DNA from: Pseudomonas antarctica
Lineage (GTDB): Bacteria; Pseudomonadota; Gammaproteobacteria; Pseudomonadales; Pseudomonadaceae
Direction: 5' to 3'
Length of the DNA: 64,000 bases
Assembly (NCBI RefSeq): GCF_001647715.1
Contig: NZ_CP015600.1
Location: 62,001-126,000, forward strand
The translations under genes and the position numbers were made by a program. The notes under the pieces are model-generated. The model was not told the DNA's origin and did no database searches. It was given only the letters and a program-made list of their open reading frames with translations. Shown here one piece after another: positions 1-8,959 of the stretch; position 1 is the stretch's first letter; each line of letters starts with the position of its first letter.

Positions 1-59
1 AAAGGCTGGGCGTCGAATAGACCTGAACACTCACCCTGCATTAATCAAGAGGATGAATC

Positions 60-791
60 ATGAGTGACAAGGATAAACAGCCGTTGGCTGCGTCGGCTTC
101 AGCCCCTCAGGTGGCGGAAACCGCCGATGCAGCGCTAAAGCACATCGTTGACGGCTTTTTGCATTTCCATCACGACGTCTTCCCTCAGCAGGAAGAACTC
201 TTCAAGAAACTCGCCACGGCCCAGAGCCCGCGCGCAATGTTCATTACCTGCGCCGACTCACGCATCGTGCCCGAGCTGATTACCCAAAGCTCGCCCGGCG
301 ACCTGTTCGTGACTCGTAACGTGGGTAACGTGGTGCCGCCTTACGGCCAGATGAATGGTGGTGTTTCCACGGCCATCGAGTACGCGGTACTTGCCCTGGG
401 CGTGCAGCACATCATCGTGTGCGGGCATTCCGATTGCGGCGCCATGCGCGCAGTGCTCAACCCCCAGAGCCTGGAAAAGATGCCGACGGTCAAGGCCTGG
501 TTGCGCCACGCCGAGGTCGCCAAGTCCATGGTCGAGGACAACTGCGACTGCGCCAATGAAGGCGAAAGCATGAAGGTGCTGACCGAAGAAAACGTCATCG
601 CCCAGTTGCAACATTTGCGCACCCACCCTTCCGTGGCTTCGCGCATGGCCAATGGTCATTTGTTTATCCATGGCTGGATCTACAACATCGAGACCAGCGA
701 AATTCGCGCATACGACGCTGACCAGGCGGCGTTCCGACCGCTGAGCGGCGACGGGCCAATCCCTTGCGCGACGCCTAAAGCGCGCTTCTAA
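60..791 (+). CDS. Beta-class carbonic anhydrase
   Basis: Predicted zinc enzyme interconverting CO2 and bicarbonate. The beta-class motifs are visible: CADSR at residues 64-68 (Cys64 zinc ligand, Asp66/Arg68 dyad) and GHSDCG with His123 and Cys126 as the other ligands. The 243-residue length fits the family with a short N-terminal extension of about 20 polar residues; no convincing signal peptide is seen, so it is probably cytoplasmic. An AAGAGGATG-type ribosome site precedes the ATG. The SulP transporter gene starts 85 bases downstream on the same strand, which suggests a coupled bicarbonate uptake and hydration pair. Function is well supported by motifs; the coupling is inference. Confidence 0.95.
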   Translation: MSDKDKQPLAASASAPQVAETADAALKHIVDGFLHFHHDVFPQQEELFKKLATAQSPRAMFITCADSRIVPELITQSSPGDLFVTRNVGNVVPPYGQMNGGVSTAIEYAVLALGVQHIIVCGHSDCGAMRAVLNPQSLEKMPTVKAWLRHAEVAKSMVEDNCDCANEGESMKVLTEENVIAQLQHLRTHPSVASRMANGHLFIHGWIYNIETSEIRAYDADQAAFRPLSGDGPIPCATPKARF

Positions 792-876
792 AACACTTCC
801 CTGCCGGGTAAAGCGGTGGCTGCCATGGATGCAGCCAGGCTTTGCCGCGCCCGGCGAATGCCTCGGGAGAGTCATC

Positions 877-2418
877 ATGCGTGCTGCTCAATTGAAAGCT
901 GTATTGCCACGGGAGCTGCTCGCGTCCGTGGTTGTGTTTCTGGTCGCCCTGCCCTTGTGCATGGGCATTGCGATTGCTTCCGGCATGCCGCCGGCCAAAG
1001 GGCTGATCACCGGGATTATTGGTGGGCTGGTAGTGGGCTGGTTGGCGGGTTCGCCGCTGCAGGTCAGCGGCCCGGCAGCGGGTCTGGCGGTGTTGGTGTT
1101 CGAGTTGGTGCGCCAGCACGGCATGATGATGCTCGGGCCGATCCTGCTGCTGGCGGGTTTCCTGCAACTGGTGGCGGGGCGCTTGCGCCTGGGCTGTTGG
1201 TTCCGCGTCACGGCCCCGGCCGTGGTGTACGGCATGCTGGCGGGGATCGGCGTGCTGATTGTGCTGTCCCAGGTCCATGTGATGCTCGACGGCGCCCCCA
1301 AACCTTCAGGGCTGGATAACCTGGCGGGCTTCCCGGCCGCATTGGTCGAAGCCATTCCGACCCTTGGCGGTGGCCTCGGCTGGCAGGCCGGTTTGCTGGG
1401 GCTGTCGACGATGCTGGTGATGTACCTGTGGGACAAATTCCGTCCGCACGCACTACGCTTCGTGCCGGGTGCCTTGTTGGGCGTGGGCCTGGCGACGGTC
1501 ACCAGCCTGGTGCTGGCGTTGCAGGTCAAGCGCGTGGAAGTCCCGGAAAACCTCGCTGACGCGATCGACTGGTTGCGCCCCAGTGAACTCCTCAACCTGG
1601 CTGATCCACAGCTGTTGATCGCCGCGTTCGCCGTAGCGTTTATTGCCAGCGCCGAAACCCTGCTGTCCGCCGCAGCGGTGGACCGTATGCACAGCGGTCA
1701 GCGTTCTGATTTCGACAAGGAATTGTCTGCTCAAGGTGTGGGCAACATGCTATGCGGCCTGGTGGGTGCCCTGCCGATGACCGGCGTGATCGTGCGCAGC
1801 TCGGCCAATGTGCAGGCCGGCGCTACCACGCGGTTGTCAGCGATGTTCCATGGCCTGTGGCTGTTGGGGTTCGTGCTGCTGCTGTCGAGTGTGCTGCAAA
1901 GCATTCCGGTGGCGAGCCTGGCGGGCGTGCTGGTGTACACCGGGATCAAGCTGGTGGACGTAAAGGCGTTCCGGGCGTTGGGCCGCTATGGGCGGATGCC
2001 GATGTTCACCTATGCCGCGACGGCGCTGGCGATCATCTTTACCGACCTGCTCACTGGTGTACTGGTGGGCTTCGGGCTCACATTGGTGAAGCTGGCCTTC
2101 AAGGCTTCGCGACTGAAAGTCAGCCTGATCGACTTGCCTCAGGACGGTGAGATGGAACTGCGCCTGACCGGCGCGGCGACCTTTCTCAAAGTCCCGGCGC
2201 TGACCCAGGTGCTGTCGACGGTGCCTGCGGGGACCACGTTGCATGTGCCGCTGAGTAACCTGAGTTACATCGACCATTCGTGCCTGGAATTGCTGGAGGA
2301 ATGGGGGCGGGCCAATGCGGCCAAAGGCTCCAGGCTGGTGATTGAGGCGCGGGGGTTGAAGCGCCGGCTGGAAGGCCGGGTGCGCACGACAGTGGGAATC
2401 GGTTCGGCGCCTGTCTGA
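877..2418 (+). CDS. SulP family anion transporter with C-terminal STAS-like domain
   Basis: Inner-membrane anion transporter of the SulP/SLC26 family (sulfate or bicarbonate class), 513 residues. The first 400 or so residues form about a dozen hydrophobic segments including the early PPAKGLITGIIGG region, and the last 90 residues look like a STAS domain (SYIDHSCLELLEEW). An upstream in-frame start at 829 exists, but the ATG at 877 has a GGGAG ribosome site and begins at the conserved N-terminus. Its position directly after a carbonic anhydrase gene argues for bicarbonate as substrate, an inference; sulfate cannot be excluded. A REPIN follows the stop. Confidence 0.9.
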   Translation: MRAAQLKAVLPRELLASVVVFLVALPLCMGIAIASGMPPAKGLITGIIGGLVVGWLAGSPLQVSGPAAGLAVLVFELVRQHGMMMLGPILLLAGFLQLVAGRLRLGCWFRVTAPAVVYGMLAGIGVLIVLSQVHVMLDGAPKPSGLDNLAGFPAALVEAIPTLGGGLGWQAGLLGLSTMLVMYLWDKFRPHALRFVPGALLGVGLATVTSLVLALQVKRVEVPENLADAIDWLRPSELLNLADPQLLIAAFAVAFIASAETLLSAAAVDRMHSGQRSDFDKELSAQGVGNMLCGLVGALPMTGVIVRSSANVQAGATTRLSAMFHGLWLLGFVLLLSSVLQSIPVASLAGVLVYTGIKLVDVKAFRALGRYGRMPMFTYAATALAIIFTDLLTGVLVGFGLTLVKLAFKASRLKVSLIDLPQDGEMELRLTGAATFLKVPALTQVLSTVPAGTTLHVPLSNLSYIDHSCLELLEEWGRANAAKGSRLVIEARGLKRRLEGRVRTTVGIGSAPV

Positions 2419-2432
2419 ACACTACAAAACAC

Positions 2433-2523
2433 TGTGGGAGCAGGGCTTGCTCGCGATGGCGGTGTGTCAGTCAACGCATTGGCTGACTGACACACCGCCA
2501 TCGCGGGCAAGCCCGCTCCCACA
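2433..2523. repeat. REPIN (paired REP palindrome)
   Basis: Two inverted REP units, TGTGGGAGCAGGGCTTGCTC and the reverse complement type GGGCAAGCCCGCTCCCACA, flank a short central inverted repeat. It lies between the SulP gene and a convergent gene, where it could also act as a transcript-end structure. Confidence 0.9.
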
Positions 2524-2547
2524 TTTGATCTTTATCAGGTCGCAAGT

Positions 2548-3195
2548 TTAAGCAGGCTGATCCAGCGCCAACTCAACCCCCAATTGCCGCGACAGGCACG
2601 GCCAGCGTTTCCACGCCGCTTCCGTGTTCGGGCTCTTGAGCGTCTCGCGATACGCCTCGACCGACTCCAGCGCAAAGCTGTCTTCGTTGAGCATTTCATC
2701 CACCGCCAAGTGCACGGCTTCATCCAGCTGGTTGGCGAATGCTTCACCGATCAGTTGGTGGGCAATCACGTTGGCCACAGTGGTATCCGCCGGAATCAAC
2801 GGTTGGCCGAAATGCTTGATATACAGATCGTTGACTTCCTCCACCAAACGATGGGCCAGGTAGGCCTCGTCCAGCAGCCCGTCGAGGCCTTCATGGCCGG
2901 CCAGAATCGCGGGCGGTTGCAGGAAGAAATGCTCGGCGATTTTCAGTACCGGCTTGATCTGGCTTTCGATCCCGGCTTCGCGGGCCACGTCATTGGCGGC
3001 TTCCAGCAAGTCCGGGACGAGCTCGATGTAGGCGGTGACAAAACGGGTCATGACAATGTTGCGATCACCGTCAGCCAGGGAGATGGCCGAGTGCAGGTGC
3101 GGCAATTGTTTTTCCAGTTGCTGGGCAAGCTGGCCAGTGCTGGCTTCGTGTTGATGGGCACGGGAAATCTGCTCGCGCAATGCAGCGGTGTTCAT
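2548..3195 (-). CDS. Conserved hypothetical protein, probably all-helical
   Basis: A 215-residue soluble protein of unknown function. It is rich in Leu, Ala, Glu and His, with no signal peptide, membrane segment or recognisable catalytic motif; the pattern suggests an all-helical fold. A longer frame runs to 3270, but the ATG at 3195 has a GGAG ribosome site and starts with a sensible N-terminus (MNTAALREQISRAHQHEAST). A protein of this type sits between the SulP and coxB genes in P. aeruginosa as well, so the position is conserved. It is divergent from the cox genes and convergent with SulP. No function is proposed. Confidence 0.8.
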   Translation of the reverse strand: MNTAALREQISRAHQHEASTGQLAQQLEKQLPHLHSAISLADGDRNIVMTRFVTAYIELVPDLLEAANDVAREAGIESQIKPVLKIAEHFFLQPPAILAGHEGLDGLLDEAYLAHRLVEEVNDLYIKHFGQPLIPADTTVANVIAHQLIGEAFANQLDEAVHLAVDEMLNEDSFALESVEAYRETLKSPNTEAAWKRWPCLSRQLGVELALDQPA

Positions 3196-3564
3196 GAAAG
3201 CTCCAGTGAAGCAGGCGTAGGAAAAGGGAGAAGATAAGGTAGCTCGTTTATACGAGCACCTAAGACGCATTTGTCATAATTATTTCATGGTTATGCGCAG
3301 GCGTTATATCGAAATGCCATCGCTCGTCGGATAAACGTTTCCGCCCCCGGCTTTATTAGGCCCGCCCGTCTGTTTTTGCTCATTTGCCCCTACACATTGC
3401 GGGGTTGGTGCGGCTGTCTATACTCGGTTTTGTACGCAATTAGCTGATGACGCCCAACTGCATGAAGCAGGCAAGGCTTGGCGGTTGTAAGCAGTATGGA
3501 AGCCGCTCCCTTCGCCGCAGGTGCAAACCGGCGGGATAACAAGAAACATAAAGGGGAACCCGCA
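3196..3564. other. Intergenic region holding the cox promoter area
   Basis: This 369-base gap separates the divergent hypothetical gene and coxB. It contains a small hairpin (GCTCG-6-CGAGC at 3242-3257) and a possible sigma-70-like promoter reading right. The in-frame extension of coxB back to 3478 is judged non-coding. Confidence 0.6.
3397..3424 (+). promoter_or_regulatory. Possible sigma-70-type promoter for the cox operon
   Basis: TTGCGG at 3397-3402 and TATACT at 3419-3424 are separated by 16 bases, about 140 bases ahead of coxB. The -10 box is good, the -35 box weak. No direct support. Confidence 0.35.
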
Positions 3565-4692
3565 ATGACGCGACATCCACATGTTTGGATGGGCCTACTG
3601 TTGTGGTCAGTATTCGGCCAGGCGCAAGCCGCCTGGACAACGAATATGGCGCCAGGGGCTACTGAAGTCAGTCACGCCGTGTTTGACCTGCACATGACCA
3701 TTTTCTGGATTTGTGTGGTGATCGGCATTGTCGTGTTTGGCGCGATGTTCTGGTCGATGATCATGCACCGCCGGTCCACGGGCCAGGTGGCCGCCAAGTT
3801 CCACGAGAGTACGACCGTGGAAATCCTCTGGACCGTGGTGCCCTTGCTGATCCTGGTGGCCATGGCTATTCCGGCGACCATGACGCTGATCAAGATGTAC
3901 GACACCAGTGAATCGGATATCGACATCCAGATTACGGGCTACCAATGGAAGTGGCACTACAAATACCTGGGTCAGGACGTCGAGTTCTTCAGCAACCTGG
4001 CCACGCCCGCCGAGCAGATTCATAACCAGGCCGTCAAAGGCGAGCATTACCTGCTGGAAGTCGACCAGCCGCTGGTGCTGCCGGTAGGCGCCAAGGTGCG
4101 TTTCCTGGTGACGGCTGCTGATGTGATCCACTCCTGGTGGGTGCCGGCGTTTGCAGTCAAGCGCGACGCGATTCCTGGGTTCATCAACGAGGCCTGGACC
4201 CGGATCGAGAAGCCCGGCATCTACCGCGGCCAATGCGCCGAGCTGTGCGGCAAGGACCATGGGTTCATGCCCATCGTAGTGGATGTCAAATCCAGGGCCG
4301 ACTACGACACCTGGCTTGGCGAGCGCAAGGCTGAGGCCGCCAAGCTCAAGGAGCTGACCTCCAAAGAGTGGACGCTCGAAGAGTTGGTGGCGCGCGGTGA
4401 CAAGATCTATCACACCACCTGCGTGGCCTGTCACCAGGCAGAAGGCCAGGGCCTGCCGCCGATGTTCCCGGCACTCAAAGGTTCGCCGATTGCCACCGGG
4501 CCCAAGGAAGATCACCTGCACCGCGTGTACTTCGGCAAGCCCGGCACCGCCATGGCCGCGTTCGGCAAACAGCTGTCGGAAGTGGATATCGCCGCCGTAG
4601 TGACTTACGAACGCAATGCCTGGGGCAACAACAAAGGCGACATGGTCACGCCTAAAGACGTGCTGGCCATCAAGCAGGCGGAAAGCAAATGA
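3565..4692 (+). CDS. coxB: Cytochrome c oxidase subunit II with fused cytochrome c domain
   Basis: Subunit II of the aa3-type terminal oxidase; accepts electrons from cytochrome c at a periplasmic binuclear CuA site. A signal peptide (cleavage after GQAQA) is followed by two membrane helices and the cupredoxin domain, where Cys224, Cys228, His232 and Met235 form the CuA motif. A C-terminal class I cytochrome c domain carries CVACH (Cys286, Cys289, His290), making this the caa3-like fused form. The ATG at 3565 was chosen over 3478 because of the GGGGAA ribosome site and the signal peptide directly after it. First gene of the cox operon; coxA follows after 58 bases. Confidence 0.97.
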   Translation: MTRHPHVWMGLLLWSVFGQAQAAWTTNMAPGATEVSHAVFDLHMTIFWICVVIGIVVFGAMFWSMIMHRRSTGQVAAKFHESTTVEILWTVVPLLILVAMAIPATMTLIKMYDTSESDIDIQITGYQWKWHYKYLGQDVEFFSNLATPAEQIHNQAVKGEHYLLEVDQPLVLPVGAKVRFLVTAADVIHSWWVPAFAVKRDAIPGFINEAWTRIEKPGIYRGQCAELCGKDHGFMPIVVDVKSRADYDTWLGERKAEAAKLKELTSKEWTLEELVARGDKIYHTTCVACHQAEGQGLPPMFPALKGSPIATGPKEDHLHRVYFGKPGTAMAAFGKQLSEVDIAAVVTYERNAWGNNKGDMVTPKDVLAIKQAESK

Positions 4693-4750
4693 CTGCCTTC
4701 ATAGCGTATGCCCTGAACCGCCTCGCCCACTCGTTTGCAGGAGAACGGCC

Positions 4751-6337
4751 ATGAGCACTGTGATCGATGACCATGGTCACGCCGACCATGCCCACGGCCC
4801 CGCCAAAGGCCTGATGCGCTGGGTACTGACCACCAACCACAAAGACATCGGCACGATGTACCTGTGGTTCGCCTTCACCATGTTCCTGCTGGGCGGCTCG
4901 TTCGCCATGGTGATCCGCGCCGAACTGTTCCAGCCGGGCCTGCAGATCGTGCAGCCGGCGTTTTTCAACCAGATGACCACCATGCACGGCCTGATCATGG
5001 TGTTCGGTGCGGTGATGCCGGCGTTCGTCGGCCTGGCCAACTGGATGATCCCGCTGATGATCGGCGCGCCGGACATGGCCCTGCCGCGCATGAACAACTT
5101 CAGCTTCTGGCTGCTGCCGGCGGCGTTCCTGCTGCTGGTCTCGACCCTGTTCACCCCCGGCGGCGGGCCGAATTTCGGCTGGACCTTCTACGCCCCGCTC
5201 TCCACCACTTACGCGCCGGAAAGCGTGACGTTCTTTATCTTTGCCATCCACCTGATGGGCATCAGTTCGATCATGGGCGCGATCAACGTGGTCGCCACCA
5301 TCCTCAACCTGCGGGCCCCCGGCATGACGCTGATGAAGATGCCGCTGTTCGTCTGGACCTGGCTGATCACCGCGTTCCTGCTGATTGCAGTGATGCCGGT
5401 ACTGGCCGGGTGCGTGACCATGATGTTGATGGATATCCACTTCGGCACCAGCTTCTTCAGCGCGGCCGGTGGCGGTGACCCCGTATTGTTCCAGCACGTG
5501 TTCTGGTTCTTCGGCCACCCCGAGGTGTACATCATGATCCTGCCGGCCTTCGGCGCCGTCAGCTCGATCATCCCGACCTTCTCGCGCAAGCCATTGTTCG
5601 GCTACACCTCGATGGTCTACGCCACCGCGAGCATCGCGTTCCTGTCGTTTATCGTCTGGGCACACCACATGTTCGTGGTCGGCATTCCGCTGGTGGGCGA
5701 GTTGTTCTTCATGTACGCCACGCTGCTGATCGCCGTGCCCACGGGCGTGAAGGTGTTCAACTGGGTCAGCACCATGTGGCAAGGCTCGCTGACCTTCGAG
5801 ACGCCGATGCTGTTTGCCGTGGCCTTCGTGATTCTGTTCACCATCGGCGGCTTCTCCGGGCTGATGCTGGCGATTGCCCCGGCGGACTTCCAGTACCACG
5901 ACACCTACTTCGTAGTGGCGCACTTCCATTACGTACTGGTGCCCGGTGCGATCTTCGGCATCTTCGCCTCGGCCTACTACTGGCTGCCGAAATGGACCGG
6001 CCACATGTACGACGAAACCCTGGGCAAGCTGCACTTCTGGCTGTCTTTCGTGGGCATGAACATGGCGTTCTTCCCGATGCATTTCGTGGGGCTGGCCGGC
6101 ATGCCGCGCCGGGTGCCGGACTACAACCTGCAGTTCGCCGACTTCAACATGGTCTCGTCCATCGGCGCGTTCATGTTCGGCGCTACACAGATCTTCTTCC
6201 TGTTCATCGTGATCAAGTGCATCCGTGGCGGCCCGCCGGCCCCGGCCAAGCCGTGGGATGGCGCTGAAGGCCTGGAATGGAGCATTCCTTCGCCTGCGCC
6301 GTACCACACGTTCACCACGCCGCCGGAGGTCAAGTGA
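4751..6337 (+). CDS. coxA: Cytochrome c oxidase subunit I
   Basis: Catalytic subunit of the aa3 oxidase; holds heme a and the heme a3-CuB centre and pumps protons. The 528-residue protein has about 12 membrane helices. The HPEVY motif (His256, the CuB ligand covalently linked to the following Tyr in this family) and the AHFHYVL motif with heme ligands are intact. The ATG at 4751 follows AGGAGAA; the longer frame to 4616 overlaps coxB in another frame and is rejected. Unusually, a REPIN rather than a short spacer separates it from ctaG. Confidence 0.97.
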   Translation: MSTVIDDHGHADHAHGPAKGLMRWVLTTNHKDIGTMYLWFAFTMFLLGGSFAMVIRAELFQPGLQIVQPAFFNQMTTMHGLIMVFGAVMPAFVGLANWMIPLMIGAPDMALPRMNNFSFWLLPAAFLLLVSTLFTPGGGPNFGWTFYAPLSTTYAPESVTFFIFAIHLMGISSIMGAINVVATILNLRAPGMTLMKMPLFVWTWLITAFLLIAVMPVLAGCVTMMLMDIHFGTSFFSAAGGGDPVLFQHVFWFFGHPEVYIMILPAFGAVSSIIPTFSRKPLFGYTSMVYATASIAFLSFIVWAHHMFVVGIPLVGELFFMYATLLIAVPTGVKVFNWVSTMWQGSLTFETPMLFAVAFVILFTIGGFSGLMLAIAPADFQYHDTYFVVAHFHYVLVPGAIFGIFASAYYWLPKWTGHMYDETLGKLHFWLSFVGMNMAFFPMHFVGLAGMPRRVPDYNLQFADFNMVSSIGAFMFGATQIFFLFIVIKCIRGGPPAPAKPWDGAEGLEWSIPSPAPYHTFTTPPEVK

Positions 6338-6366
6338 ATACCCTGACCCAGGCTACCTCGCTCTCC

Positions 6367-6456
6367 TGTGGGAGCTGGCTTGCCTGCGATAGCGGTATGT
6401 CAGTCGCCGAATCTATCAACTGCCAGACCCTCATCGCAGGCAAGCCAGCTCCCACA
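6367..6456. repeat. REPIN between coxA and ctaG
   Basis: Inverted REP pair (TGTGGGAGCTGGCTTGCCTG and its complement) with a 50-base centre, lying in the 144-base gap inside the oxidase operon. It would form a strong RNA hairpin in the operon transcript. Confidence 0.9.
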
Positions 6457-6481
6457 GAAAGTCAAAAGCGGGGTGGCTGCC

Positions 6482-7033
6482 ATGCTTGAGTCCGTGCCCA
6501 TCAAGCGCCTGGTCACCCGCCTGCTGATCCTGGTGGTGGCGATGTTCGCCTTCGGCTTCGCCCTGGTGCCGATCTACGACGTGATGTGCAAGGCGTTCGG
6601 CATCAACGGCAAGACCGCCGGGCAGTACGAGGGCGAGCAGGTGGTCGACCCTACGCGCCAGGTGCGCGTGCAGTTCCTGTCGACCAACGCTATCGACATG
6701 GTCTGGGAGTTTCACTCCAAGGCTGACGAGGTGGTGGTTAACCCTGGTGCGGTCACCGAAATGCTGTTCGTCGCCTACAACCCCACCGACAAAGCCATGA
6801 CCGCCCAGGCGGTGCCGAGCATCTCCCCGGCGGAAGCGGCGATGTACTTCCACAAGACCGAATGCTTTTGCTTCACCCAGCAAGTGCTGCAGCCCGGTCA
6901 GCGTATCGAAATGCCGGTGCGCTTCATTGTCGATCGCGACATGCCCAAGGAAGTGAAGCATTTGACCCTGGCGTACACGCTGTTTGACATCACTGCGCGC
7001 CAGCCGCCCGTGGCTGTACATAACGGCGGCTAG
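6482..7033 (+). CDS. ctaG: Cytochrome c oxidase assembly protein CtaG/Cox11
   Basis: Membrane-anchored copper chaperone needed to build the CuB site of subunit I. The 183-residue protein has one N-terminal membrane helix and a periplasmic domain containing CFCF (Cys128, Cys130), the Cox11 copper-binding motif. The frame runs back to 6368 through the REPIN, but the ATG at 6482 starts the conserved N-terminus. It sits between the subunit I and III genes, as in other proteobacterial aa3 loci. Confidence 0.95.
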   Translation: MLESVPIKRLVTRLLILVVAMFAFGFALVPIYDVMCKAFGINGKTAGQYEGEQVVDPTRQVRVQFLSTNAIDMVWEFHSKADEVVVNPGAVTEMLFVAYNPTDKAMTAQAVPSISPAEAAMYFHKTECFCFTQQVLQPGQRIEMPVRFIVDRDMPKEVKHLTLAYTLFDITARQPPVAVHNGG

Positions 7034-7068
7034 CGACTGTTTGCAGGCTTAATCAGGAGAGCGAATAC

Positions 7069-7956
7069 ATGTCGGCTCATGATACGTACTACGTACCAGC
7101 GCAAAGCAAATGGCCAATAATTGCGACCTTGGGCATGCTGACCACCGTGTACGGTTTGGCGGTGTGGTTCAACGACTTGAAGGCGGCGCGCCCGGAATCC
7201 CACGGGCCGTGGATCTTTTTCGTCGGCGGCCTGTTACTGGCCTACATGCTCTTCGGATGGTTCGGCGCGGTCATCAAGGAAAGCCGCGCGGGGTTGTACA
7301 GCCCGCAGATGGACCGCTCGTTCCGCTGGGGCATGACCTGGTTCATCTTTTCCGAGGTGATGTTCTTTGTCGCGTTCTTCGGCGCGCTGTTTTATGTGCG
7401 GCACCTGTCCGGCCCCTGGTTGGGCGGTGAAGGGCATAAGGGCATCGCGCACATGCTGTGGCCGAACTTCCAGTTCACCTGGCCGTTGCTCAATAACCCA
7501 GACCCCAAAATGTTTCCCGCGCCAGAAGGCACCATCAGCCCGTGGGGCTTGCCGCTGATCAACACGATCTTGCTGGTCAGCTCCAGCGTGACCATCACCA
7601 TCGCCCACCATGCCTTGCGCAAGGGCCATCGTGGCGCGCTGAAAATCTGGCTGGCGCTGACCGTGCTGCTGGGCTGGGCGTTCCTGGCCTTCCAGGCCGA
7701 AGAGTACATGCACGCCTACAAGGAACTGGGCCTGACCCTCGGCTCGGGCGTGTACGGCGCGACCTTCTTCATGCTCACCGGCTTTCACGGCGCGCACGTG
7801 ACCATCGGCACCATCATTTTGTTTGTGATGCTGATGCGCATCCTGCGCGGGCATTTCAATGCCGAGCACCAGTTCGGCTTTGAGGCGGCGAGCTGGTATT
7901 GGCACTTTGTGGACGTGGTGTGGATCGGGCTGTTTTTCTTCGTTTATGTGCTCTGA
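7069..7956 (+). CDS. coxC: Cytochrome c oxidase subunit III
   Basis: Third core subunit of the aa3 oxidase, an integral membrane protein that stabilises subunit I and lines oxygen entry. The 295 residues give about seven helices; the FHGAHVTIGT stretch and the C-terminal WYWHFVDVVWIGLFFFVYVL end are characteristic. An AGGAGAG ribosome site precedes the ATG. The stop lies only 6 bases from the end of the opposite-strand DUF2909 gene, so the two transcripts would collide here. Confidence 0.96.
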   Translation: MSAHDTYYVPAQSKWPIIATLGMLTTVYGLAVWFNDLKAARPESHGPWIFFVGGLLLAYMLFGWFGAVIKESRAGLYSPQMDRSFRWGMTWFIFSEVMFFVAFFGALFYVRHLSGPWLGGEGHKGIAHMLWPNFQFTWPLLNNPDPKMFPAPEGTISPWGLPLINTILLVSSSVTITIAHHALRKGHRGALKIWLALTVLLGWAFLAFQAEEYMHAYKELGLTLGSGVYGATFFMLTGFHGAHVTIGTIILFVMLMRILRGHFNAEHQFGFEAASWYWHFVDVVWIGLFFFVYVL

Positions 7957-7962
7957 GGCGCC

Positions 7963-8166
7963 TTACCACGGTGCATGAGAAACCAGCTGGCCGCTGAAAA
8001 AGCCCCAGGCGATTAACCCCACGGTGATCGCGGCCAGTACGACACGCACGGTCAAGGCAGTGACGAGGCGGTTGGAGTTGCCCTCGTCCTTGACCAGAAA
8101 GAACAAGCCACTGAACAGGCTTACGACAGTCGCGATCAGCATCAGGGCAATGGCTGCTTTGAGCAT
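7963..8166 (-). CDS. DUF2909 family small membrane protein
   Basis: A 67-residue protein with two hydrophobic helices (MLKAAIALMLIATVVSLFSG and a second near the C-terminus), typical of the DUF2909 twin-helix family found beside aa3 oxidase genes in Pseudomonas. The ATG at 8166 is preferred to the frame end at 8220 because the family begins MLKA. It is encoded against the flow of the cox genes, convergent with coxC and divergent from the SURF1 gene 28 bases away. A role in oxidase assembly is suggested only by position. Confidence 0.8.
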   Translation of the reverse strand: MLKAAIALMLIATVVSLFSGLFFLVKDEGNSNRLVTALTVRVVLAAITVGLIAWGFFSGQLVSHAPW

Positions 8167-8194
8167 GGTCAGGTTCCATTCGGATGGGCGGGCA

Positions 8195-8959
8195 ATGAAA
8201 ACCAGTATAGCCAGCGCCATAAAAGACTTTCGCCCAGGGCTCGCGCCGACGCTGGTAGTGCTGGTGCTGCTGCCGTTGATGGTGGGCCTGGGGTTCTGGC
8301 AATTGGCGCGCGGCCATGAAAAACAGCAGCTGGTAGACAGCTACGCTGAGCGACGCGTGGCCGAGCCGATGAACAGCGTGCAACTGAATGACATGGCCGA
8401 CCCGGCCTTTCGCCGCGTGCGCCTGCGCGGCCAATTCGACGCCGAGCACAGCGTGTTGCTCGACAACCGCATGCGCGACGGCAGGGCCGGTGTAGAGCTG
8501 TTGCAACCCTTTCACGACCAAGCCAGCGGTGCGTGGCTGTTGCTCAATCGCGGCTGGCTGCCGTGGCCGGATCGGCGCACACCCCCCGTCTTTACGACCC
8601 CCGAGCAACCTTTGAATCTCGACGCCTGGGTGTACGTCGCCCCCGGCGAAACCTTCCAACTGCACGCCGACCCTGCCACCACGCAATGGCCGCGTTTGCT
8701 CACCGCGCTGCATCCCGCCGCGCTGTGGGCTGAATTGGGTCGCAGCGGTTTTGCCTACGAACTGCGCGCCGAACCTGGCCCCGGTACGTACGACACCACC
8801 TGGCCCATCGTCGCCATGGGCCCGGAAAAGCACTTGGGCTACGCCGTGCAGTGGTTCGCCATGTCGTTGGCGCTGCTGGCGCTTTACCTCTACCTCGGAT
8901 GGCACAACAAAAAGGAGAAGTCCCATGGGAGCGGCCATGAATCCACCCAGCACGTCTGA
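8195..8959 (+). CDS. SURF1-family cytochrome oxidase biogenesis protein
   Basis: Membrane protein (254 residues) of the SURF1 family, implicated in delivering heme a to subunit I. Two membrane helices flank a periplasmic domain: the N-terminal helix ends in the family motif GFWQLARGHEKQQ, and the second helix is near the C-terminus (YAVQWFAMSLALLALYLYLG). The ATG at 8195 is preferred over upstream starts that would run through the opposite-strand gene; its ribosome site is weak. The next gene starts inside its last 35 bases, indicating translational coupling. Confidence 0.93.
   Translation: MKTSIASAIKDFRPGLAPTLVVLVLLPLMVGLGFWQLARGHEKQQLVDSYAERRVAEPMNSVQLNDMADPAFRRVRLRGQFDAEHSVLLDNRMRDGRAGVELLQPFHDQASGAWLLLNRGWLPWPDRRTPPVFTTPEQPLNLDAWVYVAPGETFQLHADPATTQWPRLLTALHPAALWAELGRSGFAYELRAEPGPGTYDTTWPIVAMGPEKHLGYAVQWFAMSLALLALYLYLGWHNKKEKSHGSGHESTQHV

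Noticed and set aside
4670..6307. 545-residue open frame on the minus strand opposite coxA
   Set aside because: It is a shadow of coxA: composition is His/Arg/Gln-rich without domain features, and coxA is certain. Long antisense frames are common in GC-rich DNA.
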